Assembly: GCA_001051155.2 (NCBI GenBank)
Contig: JYIP02000001.1
Location: 4,464,001-4,528,000, forward strand
Direction: 5' to 3'
Length of the DNA: 64,000 nt
Origin: Chrysoporthe austroafricana
Lineage: Eukaryota; Ascomycota; Sordariomycetes; Diaporthales; Cryphonectriaceae
Part shown: one piece after another, positions 49,543 through 61,065 of the stretch
Numbering within the stretch: the stretch's first letter is position 1
Layout: each line of letters opens with the position of its first letter
The notes under the pieces: generated by a model
Databases searched by the model: none
Told to the model about the DNA's origin: nothing
Seen by the model: the letters and a program-made list of their open reading frames with translations, nothing else
Translations under genes and position numbers: made by a program

Positions 49543-50550
49543 TTGGGGAGTGTCCCCCACCGGACCGAAAGGATCACTGGCCGGAGAGGTGTCTCGATAT
49601 TTCTTGATCTGATAGGTGACGGTCTCGAGACGACCACGATCGACGGTGACGGGAGAGGAGGGAGACTACCGCAAGAAGGGTGCAGAGTCAGCCACTCGCA
49701 TGAGGCGTTGTCTAAGCTACGAACAGGCATTTCTAGCAGCCTACGGTATGAGGGGAGGTCGAGAATGACGACGAGAACGGCTCATTCATACCTTGGAAGA
49801 CGACGGCCGCATTCGATGCGAAGGATTCAGCACACGGATGGCTGCAGAGGACTCAGCACACGGGTGGTTGCAGAGGACCCAGCGTACGGGTGGCTGCAGA
49901 TCGCTGTACTCGACAATTCGACGCAAAAAACAAAGGAATGCCAGAGGTTGTTGACAATTCTGGTTCAGGTCGTCTTCCAAGTTGCACCCGCAAGTTTGAA
50001 AAGAGGAAGATTGGGTAGAACCTTTCCAGCGGGCTTGGGCATTATTTACTTCAAGCCTAAAGCATCTACAGGATCGCACACCAAAATCGCAGGTAGGGTC
50101 GCAGACCACTGGCGTCGCACGTTCTCAATTGTCAGCTACTGTACCCTGGCCCCCTCCCTTCCTGAAAAGGGCAAGGTGGAGATTTCTGCGTGCAGACATG
50201 CGCCAGTTCGTCACTGTGGCTTGCTATGCACGTGCTATGCAGGTGGCTGTGGCAGAATCTCTATCGTCGTGAGGCGGAAGAAAGAGACTCTGAGAGTGGG
50301 GCATAGCCTCGAGTCTCGAGGCCAGAGTACTGTATGTGAGAGGACTGGACGAAGCATGCCCTCACAAGTGACTTATCGAGGTGATGCCTCATTGCAGGAA
50401 CAAGGGACGGAGACTTGGGACTCAAGGCTTTTGTGCGTAAGCTATGAGAAGTTGCTACAGACGTCGAGAAGAGCTGGGTTCCCCGGGGCAGAGCGAGGGA
50501 GATGTCGAGCGGATAAGACGAAAATCCACCTCCGAACTAGATGGGCATGA
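49543..50550 (+). CDS. Doubtful long ORF, hypothetical protein
   Basis: An uninterrupted 335-codon frame with an ATG start. The product is Arg/Ser/Gly rich with no domain, signal peptide or membrane segment, and much of it reads like a chance frame in normal-composition DNA. A 26 bp tandem repeat (49,823-49,900) lies within it; because 26 is not a multiple of three, the units are read in different frames, which argues against selection on the protein. It begins 226 bp from the divergent C2H2 gene. More likely non-coding or 5' flank than a gene. Confidence 0.2.
   Translation: MGSVPHRTERITGRRGVSIFLDLIGDGLETTTIDGDGRGGRLPQEGCRVSHSHEALSKLRTGISSSLRYEGRSRMTTRTAHSYLGRRRPHSMRRIQHTDGCRGLSTRVVAEDPAYGWLQIAVLDNSTQKTKECQRLLTILVQVVFQVAPASLKRGRLGRTFPAGLGIIYFKPKASTGSHTKIAGRVADHWRRTFSIVSYCTLAPSLPEKGKVEISACRHAPVRHCGLLCTCYAGGCGRISIVVRRKKETLRVGHSLESRGQSTVCERTGRSMPSQVTYRGDASLQEQGTETWDSRLLCVSYEKLLQTSRRAGFPGAERGRCRADKTKIHLRTRWA
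49823..49900. repeat. 26 bp tandem repeat, three units
   Basis: Three consecutive copies of GGAnTCAGCACACGGGTGG with the ending CTGCAGA, with a few substitutions each. Short minisatellite. Confidence 0.85.
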
Positions 50551-50872
50551 ACTGTCTATGGTAATAAGTCGCCCAACTCTTTCGTCTAGTTGTCGGTAGA
50601 CCATTTGGACCAAGAAGGTATGTGATTTGCCGGTCGGGCGGGGCGACAACGTCTCTTCAGAATCTTTCACATCCGCTTACTCGACCTTTTACTCGCGATT
50701 CTTCAGTCCTCCAAAAGTGTAGGACACGATCTTAAATCGCACCAGCTTTCTGTTCGGTATGATAGCAGAGGCTGCGGTTTCGGCACGCGTTTTCCCCCCA
50801 GTTTTTGATTTTCAGGAGTTTAGTTTCCACATCAAGGTCAGTCGCCTTTGCCTCCTCTTCACATTGTATGAC
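50551..50872. other. Short intergenic stretch
   Basis: No gene supported. A GT donor-like GTAAGT (minus strand, 50,877-50,872) follows the end of the 2EXR reading frame, so a further 3' exon of that gene could lie here; none could be identified. Confidence 0.4.
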
Positions 50873-52062
50873 TTACTGATGCACTCGATGCTCAGGTGCT
50901 GAGATGATTGAGCTTTTCGAGGTCAGCGAACCAGAAGAGTTTGTGGGAGACGGTATAGAGGTTTTTGAAGTCCCGGCCGATGCCATTCCAGCGCGGGCTG
51001 CAGGGCGTCTGCAGTGTATGTTCGTCAGGTTCTGCGACTGGAATTCAACACAAATCAGCAATCGGGGCTTCAACAAGCGTAATAGCTTCCCGCCGGGTGA
51101 ACCGAACCGCATTGCCATGCGGCTATCGGATGCCGGCGCCTTTGGCAAACCCGGAACAATCAGATTGACATCCTCGGCGTATCTCAGAGTAGCAGCTGGA
51201 ACACCAAGGCAAAAGTCGCAAATCTCTATATTTTCTTGCTGGAGATACTCGGGGACGTCTAGAATTGTGGAATGGGGCTCGTCACAATCGAAACACGGGT
51301 GATCGTGTGGCATACGGTTGTAGTGTGGCATGTTGAGGGCCACGCGCTTGACGTATTTAAGGGTAAGGTGTTCGCACGCGGTTCCGCCACTATGATCAAC
51401 TTCTTCAAAATATGGGCTACTCCAGGAGTTGAAGCGGAAATATCACGGTGAGTGTCTACAGTAACGCGCGGTGAGGGTCGGGCTCGAATCAGTCGTCGCT
51501 GGTCCGCAGAGGGTAGGCCCGGGACCGAAGCTTGGCCGTGGAGGTTCGTCTGGATTGATGAGAGGGAGAGGATGTTCCAGGCGTTGGAGACGTATCACAA
51601 CCCGATAATATGCGCGCCGATACACTCGGCCTAGGCGTGCCCACGCATAGCCGGCTGTCAACAGGAAACGTTAGCTACTACTCTGTCAAGAGTCCCCCAT
51701 CAAGCCCTCGGATGCAAAAAGGAATGTCGATCGCGGAAGCAAGGGAGAAACAATGGCCTTGAACAGCTCTCTGTGGGTTTCAGCAAAGGCAACTAGGGGG
51801 GAGGGGGAGTATCAAAAAGATGAAGATCGCATACTCGAGTATCTTCCAACGATCTGGATGCCCGGTTCCCAGGTTTCCTATGCCTGGCTGTAGATCTATG
51901 GTGGATTAGCTTTCACGTCAACACAAACCTCTGTAAAAGCATTTGGTACGTACAATACAGCCATTGAACCCTCGGAAAGGTTAGCTGGCCGGGACTCGAG
52001 CCCAAAGCTTGATCCCAGATCATATCCTGGATCTCAAGCGGGAACTCGAGGAACTTGTCCAT
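50873..52062 (-). pseudogene. 2EXR-domain protein gene, structure unresolved, possibly broken
   Basis: ATG at 52,062 opens MDKFLEFPLEIQDMIWDQAL, the signature start of the fungal 2EXR domain (F-x-x-FPxEI...IW). A plausible donor follows (GTACGT after WLY). Further pieces are a helix VAFAETHRELFKAI in another exon (about 51,790-51,700) and a long last frame. That last frame, from about 51,660, is open to a TGA at 51,443-51,445 and then open again to 50,873, giving YFEEVDHSGG, KYVKRVALNMPHYN and a region with paired Cys (CFDCDE, CDFC) before a Ser-rich tail. I could not find splice sites that remove the TGA, so it may be a pseudogene, or I have missed an intron. Function of 2EXR proteins is unknown. 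Confidence 0.5.
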
Positions 52063-52794
52063 GATTGTTGGAAAGAGGTCGAGATCCAAAACGAGTTGAA
52101 CAAAAAGAAGTCGATGAGCACAAAAGTCTGGTGTATCGCGAATTGGAGAGTGGTAAACTTGTGTAATGTAAGCTGCAGCGGTTGCAGTGAGTAAAGAAGA
52201 AAAAAAAAAGCCTGTCAACTCAGTGAGATTAGTATGGCTCTTGACTTTCGTACGTGAATGAAGCACAATTGCGCAGTCTTTTTTACGCTAATGTGAACAA
52301 TCGAAGCATTTGTGGATGTACAGTTTACATCAATTTTCTGCTTACTTTTGGGGTCTAACAACGCATTGGAATGCCTTCCCAGAGTCTTGCATGAACAGCC
52401 AGCATTGGTAAGTTGGAGATCTAGCTAAGCTCTGTGGATAGAAAGCCGCCTCACTGGGTAGAATGCATCTTAATAGATCCTCAACTCATGTCCATGCCTT
52501 GATCAGCCTGGTGACGGTGGATAAAGTATTGAAGGCCGGACTCTTGAGAAGCAGGTAAAAGAAACAGAAAAACGACCTACTCTGACATATTATACTACAC
52601 AAATCTGCCGAGTAGTATAAATGATGAAGACTGCGCCCTGTACAGCTTCACACTAATAGCCACCGGGACGAGCATTTCCTTTCTTCCAAATGCGTTAACT
52701 AATCAGGGGTGAATACCGTCTATTCATTTATAGAAATTGATTTATTAGATTAATAAGTTACGTAGAGAAGACTATCGAATATTGAGTGACAGTC

Positions 52795-52825
<31 letters not shown>

Positions 52826-52836
52826 TTTCTTTTTTT

Positions 52837-52867
<31 letters not shown>

Positions 52868-52878
52868 GTTGTTTTNTT

Positions 52879-52971
<93 letters not shown>

Positions 52972-53523
52972 TTAGGTGCGAAATTATGTTTCCAAAATAG
53001 TACCCCGTATCTCATCACTTTTGCTTTGACACTTTAACGAGGCAACCTTGATTCTTAGAAGGGTAACAGGAAATATTAAGCAGGAAAAGAGATGGACTAA
53101 CAGAAGACATCTTCAATGCCCCCCCAGAGACCTACATAAAGAGAACTTGGGTCGGTAGAAGTGGAATTCAAGATTTAATTATCCGAAGCTGCCGGCCACA
53201 TTGAACTCCTTCATGACATACCTTGCTACAAGAGACGAAGCCCTTTCACAACAAGCCATTCACCTTTGATGAAGTGCGAGTCACTGTGTCTAGATTTTCA
53301 CACGAGTGTCTCCTCTCTCCCATCCACATATAAGAAAGACAATCTCTTTGAGAAGTAGGGACAAGGTATAAGCATTCCTCAGTCCTATTGTTTACCTTGT
53401 ACCCTTACTCTGAACCACAATCATCCCATCATTACAAAAACCCACATTAATGTCCTCTAAAGACTCCAGTCGTGCCAGACCAAACATTACAGATACTTTG
53501 TATCTGGCCGTTTTCCCCTCACA
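52063..53523. other. Intergenic region with low-complexity tract
   Basis: No gene supported between the 2EXR gene and the small membrane-protein gene. Contains the poly-T tract 52,795-52,964. A TATAAGAAAG element at about 53,328-53,337 lies about 190 bp upstream of the ATG at 53,524 and may belong to that promoter. Confidence 0.5.
52795..52964. repeat. Poly-T/(CTTTTT)n tract with one undetermined base
   Basis: A CTTTTT microsatellite grades into an almost pure T run. An N at 52,876 suggests a merged or unresolved homopolymer. Translations across it are artefacts. Confidence 0.9.
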
Positions 53524-53937
53524 ATGCTGCTCATGATCTGCTCCCTCGTCCTCTCCTTCTTCTCCCAATCCAACGACCAGGCTCAGCAGGTAGAATCAAC
53601 GAGCACCCCCGTCACAACTTTCACGCCTGTTCCAGGGCCACATGCCAAGGGAGCCTTCCTGCACAGCCTCATTCACCTCCTCTGGAACCTCCTCGTAGTC
53701 TGGGGCGTTGGTCTCATGTGTCTGAGCTTGTATACCCTATACCTTTTCCTCGGGGATCCCACGAATGACGAGGCGGAGGACCAGGACCAAAAAGAGGACC
53801 TCCTGGATGGTGCTGGCATCCCGACGGACGATGCGTCGCCGGCGGCGGCGGGGGCGGGTGACGACCCTGAGGATCCAGAGGATCTCGGCCCGGCATGGCT
53901 TGAGCCCTGTCCGGAATTACCATTTGAATACGATTAG
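53524..53937 (+). CDS. Small putative membrane protein, hypothetical
   Basis: 137 aa, single exon, ATG in a good context (CACAATGC). The N-terminal hydrophobic segment (MLLMICSLVLSFF) could be a signal peptide or first anchor. A Thr/Pro-rich loop is followed by a clear transmembrane helix at about residues 49-76 (LLWNLLVVWGVGLMCLSLY), then a strongly acidic, Asp/Glu/Pro-rich tail ending FEYD. No family recognised. The reading frame stops at TAG immediately before mitochondrial-like DNA, so the last residues and 3' UTR may have been set by that insertion. An upstream ATG at 53,472 is in another frame. Coding status rests on composition and layout only. Confidence 0.5.
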   Translation: MLLMICSLVLSFFSQSNDQAQQVESTSTPVTTFTPVPGPHAKGAFLHSLIHLLWNLLVVWGVGLMCLSLYTLYLFLGDPTNDEAEDQDQKEDLLDGAGIPTDDASPAAAGAGDDPEDPEDLGPAWLEPCPELPFEYD

Positions 53938-54099
53938 TATTTCGGTTTAATTCCTATAGCTTTAGGTAAAATAAATTTTTCAACTGCCTCTGAAGAGTTG
54001 TACCTAAATAAAAATAAATTTAATATTAGTGAAGAGTTTTTATACTGATTCTCAGGTTTTACAGATGGAGAAGGAAATTTTTCTATTACAGGATCAAAG
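53938..54099 (+). other. NUMT: nuclear copy of mitochondrial intron DNA with LAGLIDADG motif
   Basis: From 53,941 a single frame reads FGLIPIALGKINF, then EEFLYWFSGFTDGEGNFSIT, ending at TAG 54,100-54,102. The Trp is encoded by TGA (54,046-54,048), as in the fungal mitochondrial code, and third positions are almost all A/T, unlike the flanks. The FSGFTDGEGNF segment is the first helix motif of LAGLIDADG homing endonucleases found in group I introns of fungal mitochondrial genomes. About 160 bp, flanked on both sides by nuclear-type sequence. Exact ends are uncertain by a few bases. Confidence 0.82.
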
Positions 54100-54828
54100 T
54101 AGTACTATCTCTCAGCGCAGATTGCGGAAGCCGGTCTGTCTTGTATGACAGCTCCAGGAGGGTGGAGCACCACCAACTGACTGACTGAGAATGGTGTAAT
54201 CTGGCCTACATAGGCTGGCCTCGCACGTTTTGTGCTCCCGTGGCTAGATGGCACCACTGTAGATATATTGACCGCGTAACGCAAATGATCAAACACCTTT
54301 TCCCTCCGCGACCATTTCGGTCTGTATTGCGCCTCGAGGGCCACGAGCAAATTGCCCATCTAAGCGTCTTCTCGGCGCGTTGGCAGCAACGGATATGCTC
54401 ATTACGTCCTGTCTATAATCAATTACCGGCTGTGAAATGTAGAGTAGCTGAGTCGAGTGTGGAATGCGAGCAAGAGTTCTTTCGGGAGCCTTCGGCTATG
54501 ATGAAGCCCCTGCCCTGACGATGGTGTCGCCTCTGGCAAAGCCTTCTCTACAACGTCAACCCATCATCTAGCCGCAGTGTCTAATTTTCCGTTCTTTTGT
54601 TTTTTCTGCGTATGTAATTTATTAATCGTTTGTATTAAGCGCTTCAAGTCATACGTTAGTACACAGCATAACATCAATAATCATCCTGTCGCGTCCCTTC
54701 ACCAACACAGCCTAGGCTGACGCTTCATGCCCATCTCCCAATGGACTCGCTCATCACCCCTCCAGGTGAGGCTGCAACGCAGTCGTAAACGTGAGAATAG
54801 GAGGACTCAGGTCTCCGGAGTGGCACGT
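54100..54828. other. Intergenic region
   Basis: Between the NUMT and the 3' end of the TMEM135-like gene. Short frames at 54,105-54,359 (minus) and 54,240-54,518 (plus) have no recognisable content. No repeat seen. Confidence 0.5.
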
Positions 54829-56898
54829 CTAGCCCGTCCGCGCAACGGCCTCCACATTTTCGTTGTCTCTCTCTTTAGCCTCCTCCTCCGCATCTTCGAT
54901 CGCCTCTAGCGCCCAGTCCCGGAACCCCTGGCCCCTGATCCAGCTGATCCCCTTCCGCCAGCTCTCCTCCCTCACGGCCTCCTTGTCCTTCTCGTACACC
55001 ATGCCCGTGATCATCACCGCGAGCACAAACACCCACACGTCACCGGCGCGCATCGCCTTCCACCACCTCCTCTTGATGCCAACCTTCCAGAGCGAGTCAA
55101 CGCTGACCCGTGCGGAGTACAGGAACACACCTCTGCCGCTCCTGCGCTCGACCCAGGCCCAGAAGCCGGCGAGGAACCCGCCCAGGAAGAACCTCTGCGT
55201 CGAGAGGAGCGACCTGGGGAACCAGTTCTGGAAGAAGCAGATGCTAGCCCACGCGGTGGAGATAGACCCCGTCACGAACGTGGACATGCTGAGGACGCGC
55301 ATGAGGAGTTTGTATAGCGTGGTGACGGGTGCATGATATAAGGCTTTGTACCGCGGAATCATGAAAGCGGAGTAAATAAGCAGCCAGAAACGGGCCAGCA
55401 GCGGGAATGAGCGTGCCCAGAACGTGATAAAGGTTTTCGTACACGACGGGTCGTCGGGATGAAGCAGGGCACAACTCAGGGAGGTGATGAGCGGGTGTGC
55501 TGGGTCGGTGATGGGTGCGATATGCGCGAGAGTTCCTGGGAGGGTCTCTTCCTTGTCTGGGAAGAGAATAGGTGATATGTGTGGGCTAGGGGGAAGTGTG
55601 TCAGTCGTGTGGTATTCAACGAAAACATATCGGAACTAAGACTACTTACGGCCAGCTCAGCCGGGCCATCTGGGCAAGGCTGTCGACGACCTGCCGTGTG
55701 CTCGGCCACTTCAAGGTAGCAGGATAGTCCTTTGGCCGCTTGTGTATATATGACGACGAGTTCTTCATGATGAAATCGCCATAAGCCTGAAAGCAGACCG
55801 GATGTCAGCCGCCAGCCGTTAGAAACATTCGCTGGTCGCAGAAGAGGGGTCTTCCTTACCGTGGGAAAGCAATCGTAGTCAAACACAAAGGCGTGTAACA
55901 GCTGGCCAAACGCGAAAGGCTGAACCATCCAGCTGCCGAACCACCACGGCCTCTTCTTCAGCCGTCCGCTCTTCTCCCGGCCCCAGACCATCCCGGCGTC
56001 CTCAACGTGGTTCCACCCGAACTCCAATGCTCGGAACGCAGCATATATGGCGATAGTGACGCGCAGCTGCTCCGCCGGATATACACTCAGAGCCAGCCCC
56101 GCCATCGAGGCGCCAATCGCAGGCGTATATATGGACGTCAGGGCACGCGTCACAAGCGGATTGCGCGTCCGGAAGGGCTCGGCGTTGGGCTCGAGGATCT
56201 CTTGTCGAAACCGCCAGAGAAAGCGGTACAGGAACCGATACAGCAGCAGGATCGAGCTCAGGGACAGAGACAGTCGGAATATCGGCGACTTGTACAGGGG
56301 CTGCTTTTTCGACTTGGGACTGAGGCATTCATGTTAGACGTCTTCTAGGAGACAAGACAGCTCTAGGCACGCGGGAAGCAGATACTCACTTCTTCTCCGC
56401 GCCTAGGAATCTCTCCGCAACCAGTCCATATACCTTCAACGCCGCCGCCGTCGCGCCAAACACCCTGAGCGAGTGCCTCACGGCGCGCGCGTTGTAGTCG
56501 TCGGCGCCGACCATCGCCCCGGCGCCAGCACCCGCCCCGGCGCTTGTGCTACCCACGTCTCTGACGTCCAACGGGCTGCCTGCGCCACCGGCCTCCTTCT
56601 CCTTGCCCCTGCTGCTGTGGCGTCTATGCCTACGGCTGTTCGGGTTGCTCACGTTCGGGTCGCCGTTCATGATCTTGTTCACCCGCTCGACGCTTGGCAC
56701 GAGCCTCTTAACCTCTCGCGACCGCGAGAGGACGTACCGGTGCAACAGCGCGTACTCGCGCGCCGAGATGGTGTACCGCAGCGTGTTGCGCAGGATCGGG
56801 TCAGAGGTGGCCTTGGCTGAGACGCCGGAGGCACGGCGGGGACCCGGTGGCGGGGTGGAGGGAGCGGCGGACGCGCCGCCGCTGGAGGAGGAGGCCAT
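54829..56898 (-). CDS. TMEM135-like integral membrane protein
   Basis: At least 620 aa in four exons: 56,898-56,390, 56,319-55,860, 55,786-55,650, 55,585-54,829; introns 70, 73 and 64 bp, phases closing exactly. Order: low-complexity Ser/Pro N-terminus, DPILRNTLRYTISAREY, another disordered stretch, NARAVRHSLRVFG, then hydrophobic helices, a LTSIYTPAIGASMAGLAL segment, FRALEFGWNHVED, RPWWFGSWMVQPFAFGQLL and, near the C-terminus, a second cluster with STQRFFLGGFLAGFWAWVERR. The pattern resembles fungal homologues of TMEM135, a peroxisomal/mitochondrial membrane protein; localisation here is inference. The frame is also open upstream of ATG 56,898 to about 57,318 but without an ATG, so an upstream first exon is possible (a GTAAGC...CCCAG intron of 75 bp fits at about 57,250-57,180). 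Confidence 0.75.
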
Positions 56899-58724
56899 GT
56901 CTTCTCCCTCCTCTCCAGCTTCTGCTCGTGCTGTTCTTGTCGGCGTTGGTGGTGACTCAGGCGTGTCGGAGAGGCTGCGCGTGGATCTAGACCTGTGCTG
57001 GCAAGTCCTCGACGCGTAGATGGTGTGGCGGAAGGTCTTGAAGTTCGGGGACACCGTGAGCTTGGGGCTGCCACCAGACGACGTGGGCGAGGAGCAGGAG
57101 CTGGGGCTCGACGACGGCTCGAGGGCTGGGTAGATGTATTCCTGAATGGTGGCTGACTTAGAGGATGCTCCCTCTGCGAACTGGGGACGGAGACGACGGG
57201 AGGGCAAGAGGACGGGTTGCAATGTCAGACGGTGCGCGAGGTGGGTGAGGCTTACACGAGAGTCGTTAGAGTGTCGTCGCGGCGACAGCAACAGACATGT
57301 GAACGCGGCCACGCCCAACTTGTACTATCCCGGTCCGCGGCTCGGTCATGAGCGAGCGGAGGTCGATTACGGTTTCGAACGTGATCTCCGGAATGAGATG
57401 ACACGCTGAGCAGTCGGAATCGGCCAGACAATTTCAAACGGGACGACCCCGCCGTCAATGCGGTCGGTGAAGGTACTGGGTAAGGCGTGCGTGGTATGGA
57501 GCAGGTGGGTGAATCCCGAGCACGTCCTCCGACTCCCACATGCCTCGGCTGCTCTTCCTCTTCACGCGTCCGTCGCTTATACTGTACGTCCGTCTTTGCT
57601 CCACCACCCGCTCAGCAGAGCGTCGCTGCAGGGCCTTACCCCGGATTTGGCAGCTTACGTCAGTGCGCACATGAAATATCTGCCCGGGGCTTTCCAACGT
57701 CATTTCCATTTGCTTTCTGTCTTTCCTTTTCCCTGTCTCTATCGCCCCGGGATTTTGATGTTCTGGGCCGAGAGCCGTCCTCTGGATCTTCTAGAGCAAG
57801 TACAGGAACGATTCGGGGAATTGCAGACCGCTGTGTCTATTACCAAGGCCTACTCTTCGAAAATGACATTGACGCTGAACATTGCAGTTCTCAATCAGGG
57901 GTCCCCAGTGGTAAGGAGGTGGACTGTCCCAGGCTGGGATGAGCATAACGTCAAATCAAAAACATTATCTCCGCTTTGTGTCTAGTACCGAATAGAGGCG
58001 GGGCTATCTGGTATGCCCTGTGCCTGTCACCGCCCGTGAGACAGGAAAAAAAAACCCTGGGCTTGGACATCAAAACTGTTCATTCCTCATGATCCGATCC
58101 CTACCTATTATATGCTGGTATCGTTCTGGGACGAGTAAACCAAACAGCCTTCTCCATGAGTCCCGGGAGCCATCAAATTCGGACCAATCGAGCACGTTTG
58201 CTGTGAGCCACCCAGCCCGCCATCTCGGAAGATGCAAGTTCCCCCGTTGTCATTATCTGTGTTGTCAACAAGAAAACCTCATCCGTTGAATTATCCTCAG
58301 CAAGACGAGCACTGGTGCTCTGCTCTGGTGTATGTAGCCCTCTTCCTGTGATAGTCTGAGAATAAGATCAACCCGCCTAGGATTGAGGCCACTTTCGTGT
58401 GATCAGCGACCATGCGTCCACCTACTCCCCTCCCCTTTGCGGGCGAGTTTTCTCTCACATCACGAACCCCGAATAAGAACCCAGTGCAATACAATACATA
58501 CTCCAACACCCGTCGCAATGCTTGTTTTGTCTTTTGTCCCGTTCCCATTTTGTTTTGTCGTCAACCCAAACCAAGGACGAGGGCCGTAGCCAGGGTCCAT
58601 TGTGCAATATCACTTTTCAGACGCCCGTCCCATTACCATTAACCCGCAAGCCGTACCGCAGAAACCGTACCAAAAGAACCGTCACTCGTCGTCCCGTCGT
58701 CGTCCAGAATTGAGGCGCCCTTGC
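56899..58724. other. 5' region of the TMEM135-like gene and intergenic DNA
   Basis: 56,899-57,318 may be N-terminal coding sequence of the neighbouring gene (open, Ser/Pro rich, no ATG). From there to 58,724 only overlapping chance frames occur (57,458-57,985 plus; 58,297-58,548 minus), with no domains. Nothing else supported. Confidence 0.45.
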
Positions 58725-61065
58725 TCAGAAACCATTCTCAATCGGCACCCACACCCGTTCCATTGAGAAGATCTCGGCGGCATTGGGCACACATTCCTCC
58801 TTCCAGCATACATTGCTCCACGGCAGCTCCATTGTCTGCGCAACTTTATTGCGCAGTCGATCCATGGGCACGGGACCTCGGTAAGTGCCAGCCATCAGCT
58901 CACTGATAAAGCGGAGGCGGCGCGACTCCCTCTCAGCAATCACGTTGGGCATGATGAGGCGCCGCTCCTGTGCCGTCTGCCAGCCTAAGTTTCCCTCGCC
59001 CAGGCTTTTCGTCTCCAGGACAAGCCTCAGCATCTCAAAGGGTAGGTTGAGCAGCATGCGAGACACGGCGGATCGAATTTCGCCAGACTGCTGCGAGGTT
59101 TGGTTTTTGTTGTATCCATTGGCTTCGGTTAGATCCATGTCTCCAAATTTAATGTTGATGCTGGACATCCGAGACCCGCCATGCCCTCCGTTCACGGTGG
59201 TACTTGACGCCGGCTCAGGTTGGTCCCGAGACGTGGCGAACAAGGCTGGCAGACGCGCGTACCTCGGATCCTCCACGGTCGTGTCCAGCGTGAAATCAGC
59301 CGGAAAGCAAGTGATGAGGAACATGACAATCTTCTCCACGAATTCACCAACATAGACACCGTGCTTGAAGCGGAAAGTCGGAAAGTTGTGCGGGACATGC
59401 ATCGCCCGCTGATGAATCTGCAGGCCCGTCAGAACATATTCCAGACCTTTCTCCACCGTGTCCCAGCTCAGCAGCTTGGATGCCTCTCGCACCGCACTGA
59501 TCGAGACAGGAGGCACTTCGAGACGGGCACCGGCCGCAGCGTAGCCCAGTGCGAAGTGAAACTTCTCAACATCTGGCTGTGCCTCCAAGTGATGCGGCGG
59601 GGGCGCGTAACGACAGCCGTATAGGTACTTGATGGCTCGCCATATGCCATCAGCTCGCAGATAAGGATCGTCCGAGTCTATGTGCACCTCGCAAGGTCCA
59701 TCGCCCTGTCGTGCCTGCTCCTGTATCATGCTGCGCAGGAGATGGTGTTGAGACAGGACAAGCCGGTGGCCAGGGAGGCGCAAGGGGCCGTTGGGGACGC
59801 CTGGAAACCACGAGTTGGTCGAGGTGAGTCGGTCGGGAATGGCGAGAACCAGCTCGCAGTCGGCGAACTCGGGTCTCGCAAACATGGAGCTGATGAAATC
59901 TGAAAACGCCATTGCGTCACCGACGGCATCAAAGCCGTCGGGGGTGAAGGGAGCCTGGTTGCTTGGGTGGTACGAGTGCCGGCCAGGGGCCGGAGGTGGG
60001 AGAGGCCGCCCAACCTCAGTGCCATTGACACCGTTGACCAGAGGCACCTTGGGGCCAAAGTCCTCGGCTCGCGAAGACTGCGACCCGTGAAGACTGCGGG
60101 GAGTGAGGGGTCCGTGGTTCATGACAACCGGTGCATGAACATCGATGGGTGTCGGGACCAAGACAGGCCGTCCATGTGCATCCACGCTGGGGGCGGCGAT
60201 CTGCTCATGCGCTATGGGGACTGGAGGAGGAAAGGCACCACCGGAGTGAGGGAGGGGAGACGATGTGTTAGATCCGTCGAAACCGCCGAAGACGAGACTG
60301 CCATTGCTGGGGTGATGTTGATGTATACGAGACTGGTTCAGAGCATGTGTCGGTAGACGAATGGGGTCAGGAATGGGGCCACGCGGGTGGGCAGGGTGGT
60401 TGTTGGCGGGATAGAGGGATGGTTGCATGGTGTTGAATGGAGGAGGCGACGAGACGGGAGGAGGAAAGGAGGCAGAAGACGGGGCGCTCGGAGCGGTATC
60501 TGGGAAGTCTTGTTAGAGGAAGATGAAGCTTCGCGTCTCTCCGGGGACTCATACCTGGAGGTGTCGCCTCCCCAGGCGTCTGCGACGGAGTAGCACTGCC
60601 CTGTGTCTGGGAACCAGCGTGGCCTGGCTCAGACTCCTGGCCGGTGGTAATATCAGCCTCGACCATTGTGACACCAGCGTCGTCCTGCTCGGGCTTCTGG
60701 GGAGGAGCTGAAGCCTTGTCCTCAGACGTAATGCCGTTTGTAACGATCTCCGCCCGCCCAAGCTCCGGCTCCGGCTCAGGCTCCGGCTCAGGCTCCGGCT
60801 GAGGCTGAGTGGTAGGCTGAGGTCTCTCCTTGTTATTCGGCTTCAGAGTCGGTGGGGTGTTCTCGCTTGTTCGAAGAGGAGACGAAGGCAACTGTGGGCT
60901 AGAAGTCGAAGTGTTTTGTCGGCGCTGCAAGAAGGTCAAAGGAATGACGGGCTCGATGCGTCGGCGAACGGCGGGCTGGGCAACCGAGGGCCTCCTAGAA
61001 GCTATAGTGGCGAAGCGGGGGCCGGAGGCAGTATCCGCCGTGGCAGTAACATTTGAGGGCGCCAT
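58725..61065 (-). CDS. BTB/POZ-domain protein
   Basis: 761 aa from two exons (61,065-60,555 and 60,499-58,725; 54 bp intron GTATGA...CCCAG). The N-terminal ~360 residues are Pro/Ser/Gln-rich and disordered, with an (EP)n run encoded at about 60,757-60,800. A BTB fold starts near residue 370: FSDFISSMFARPEFADCELVL, then RLPGHRLVLSQHHLLRSMI, the core strand-helix pattern of BTB. A longer helical C-terminal region with VREASKLLSW, EMLRLVLETKSLG and RESRRLRFISEL follows. BTB proteins dimerise and often serve as adaptors (Cul3 ligases, transcription); no partner domain is visible, so the role is unknown. ATG 61,065 is the first in frame. Confidence 0.85.

Noticed and set aside
57458..57985. 175-codon plus-strand ORF
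   Set aside because: No domain or intron context and it overlaps a second frame of similar length; likely chance in the 5' region of the neighbouring gene.
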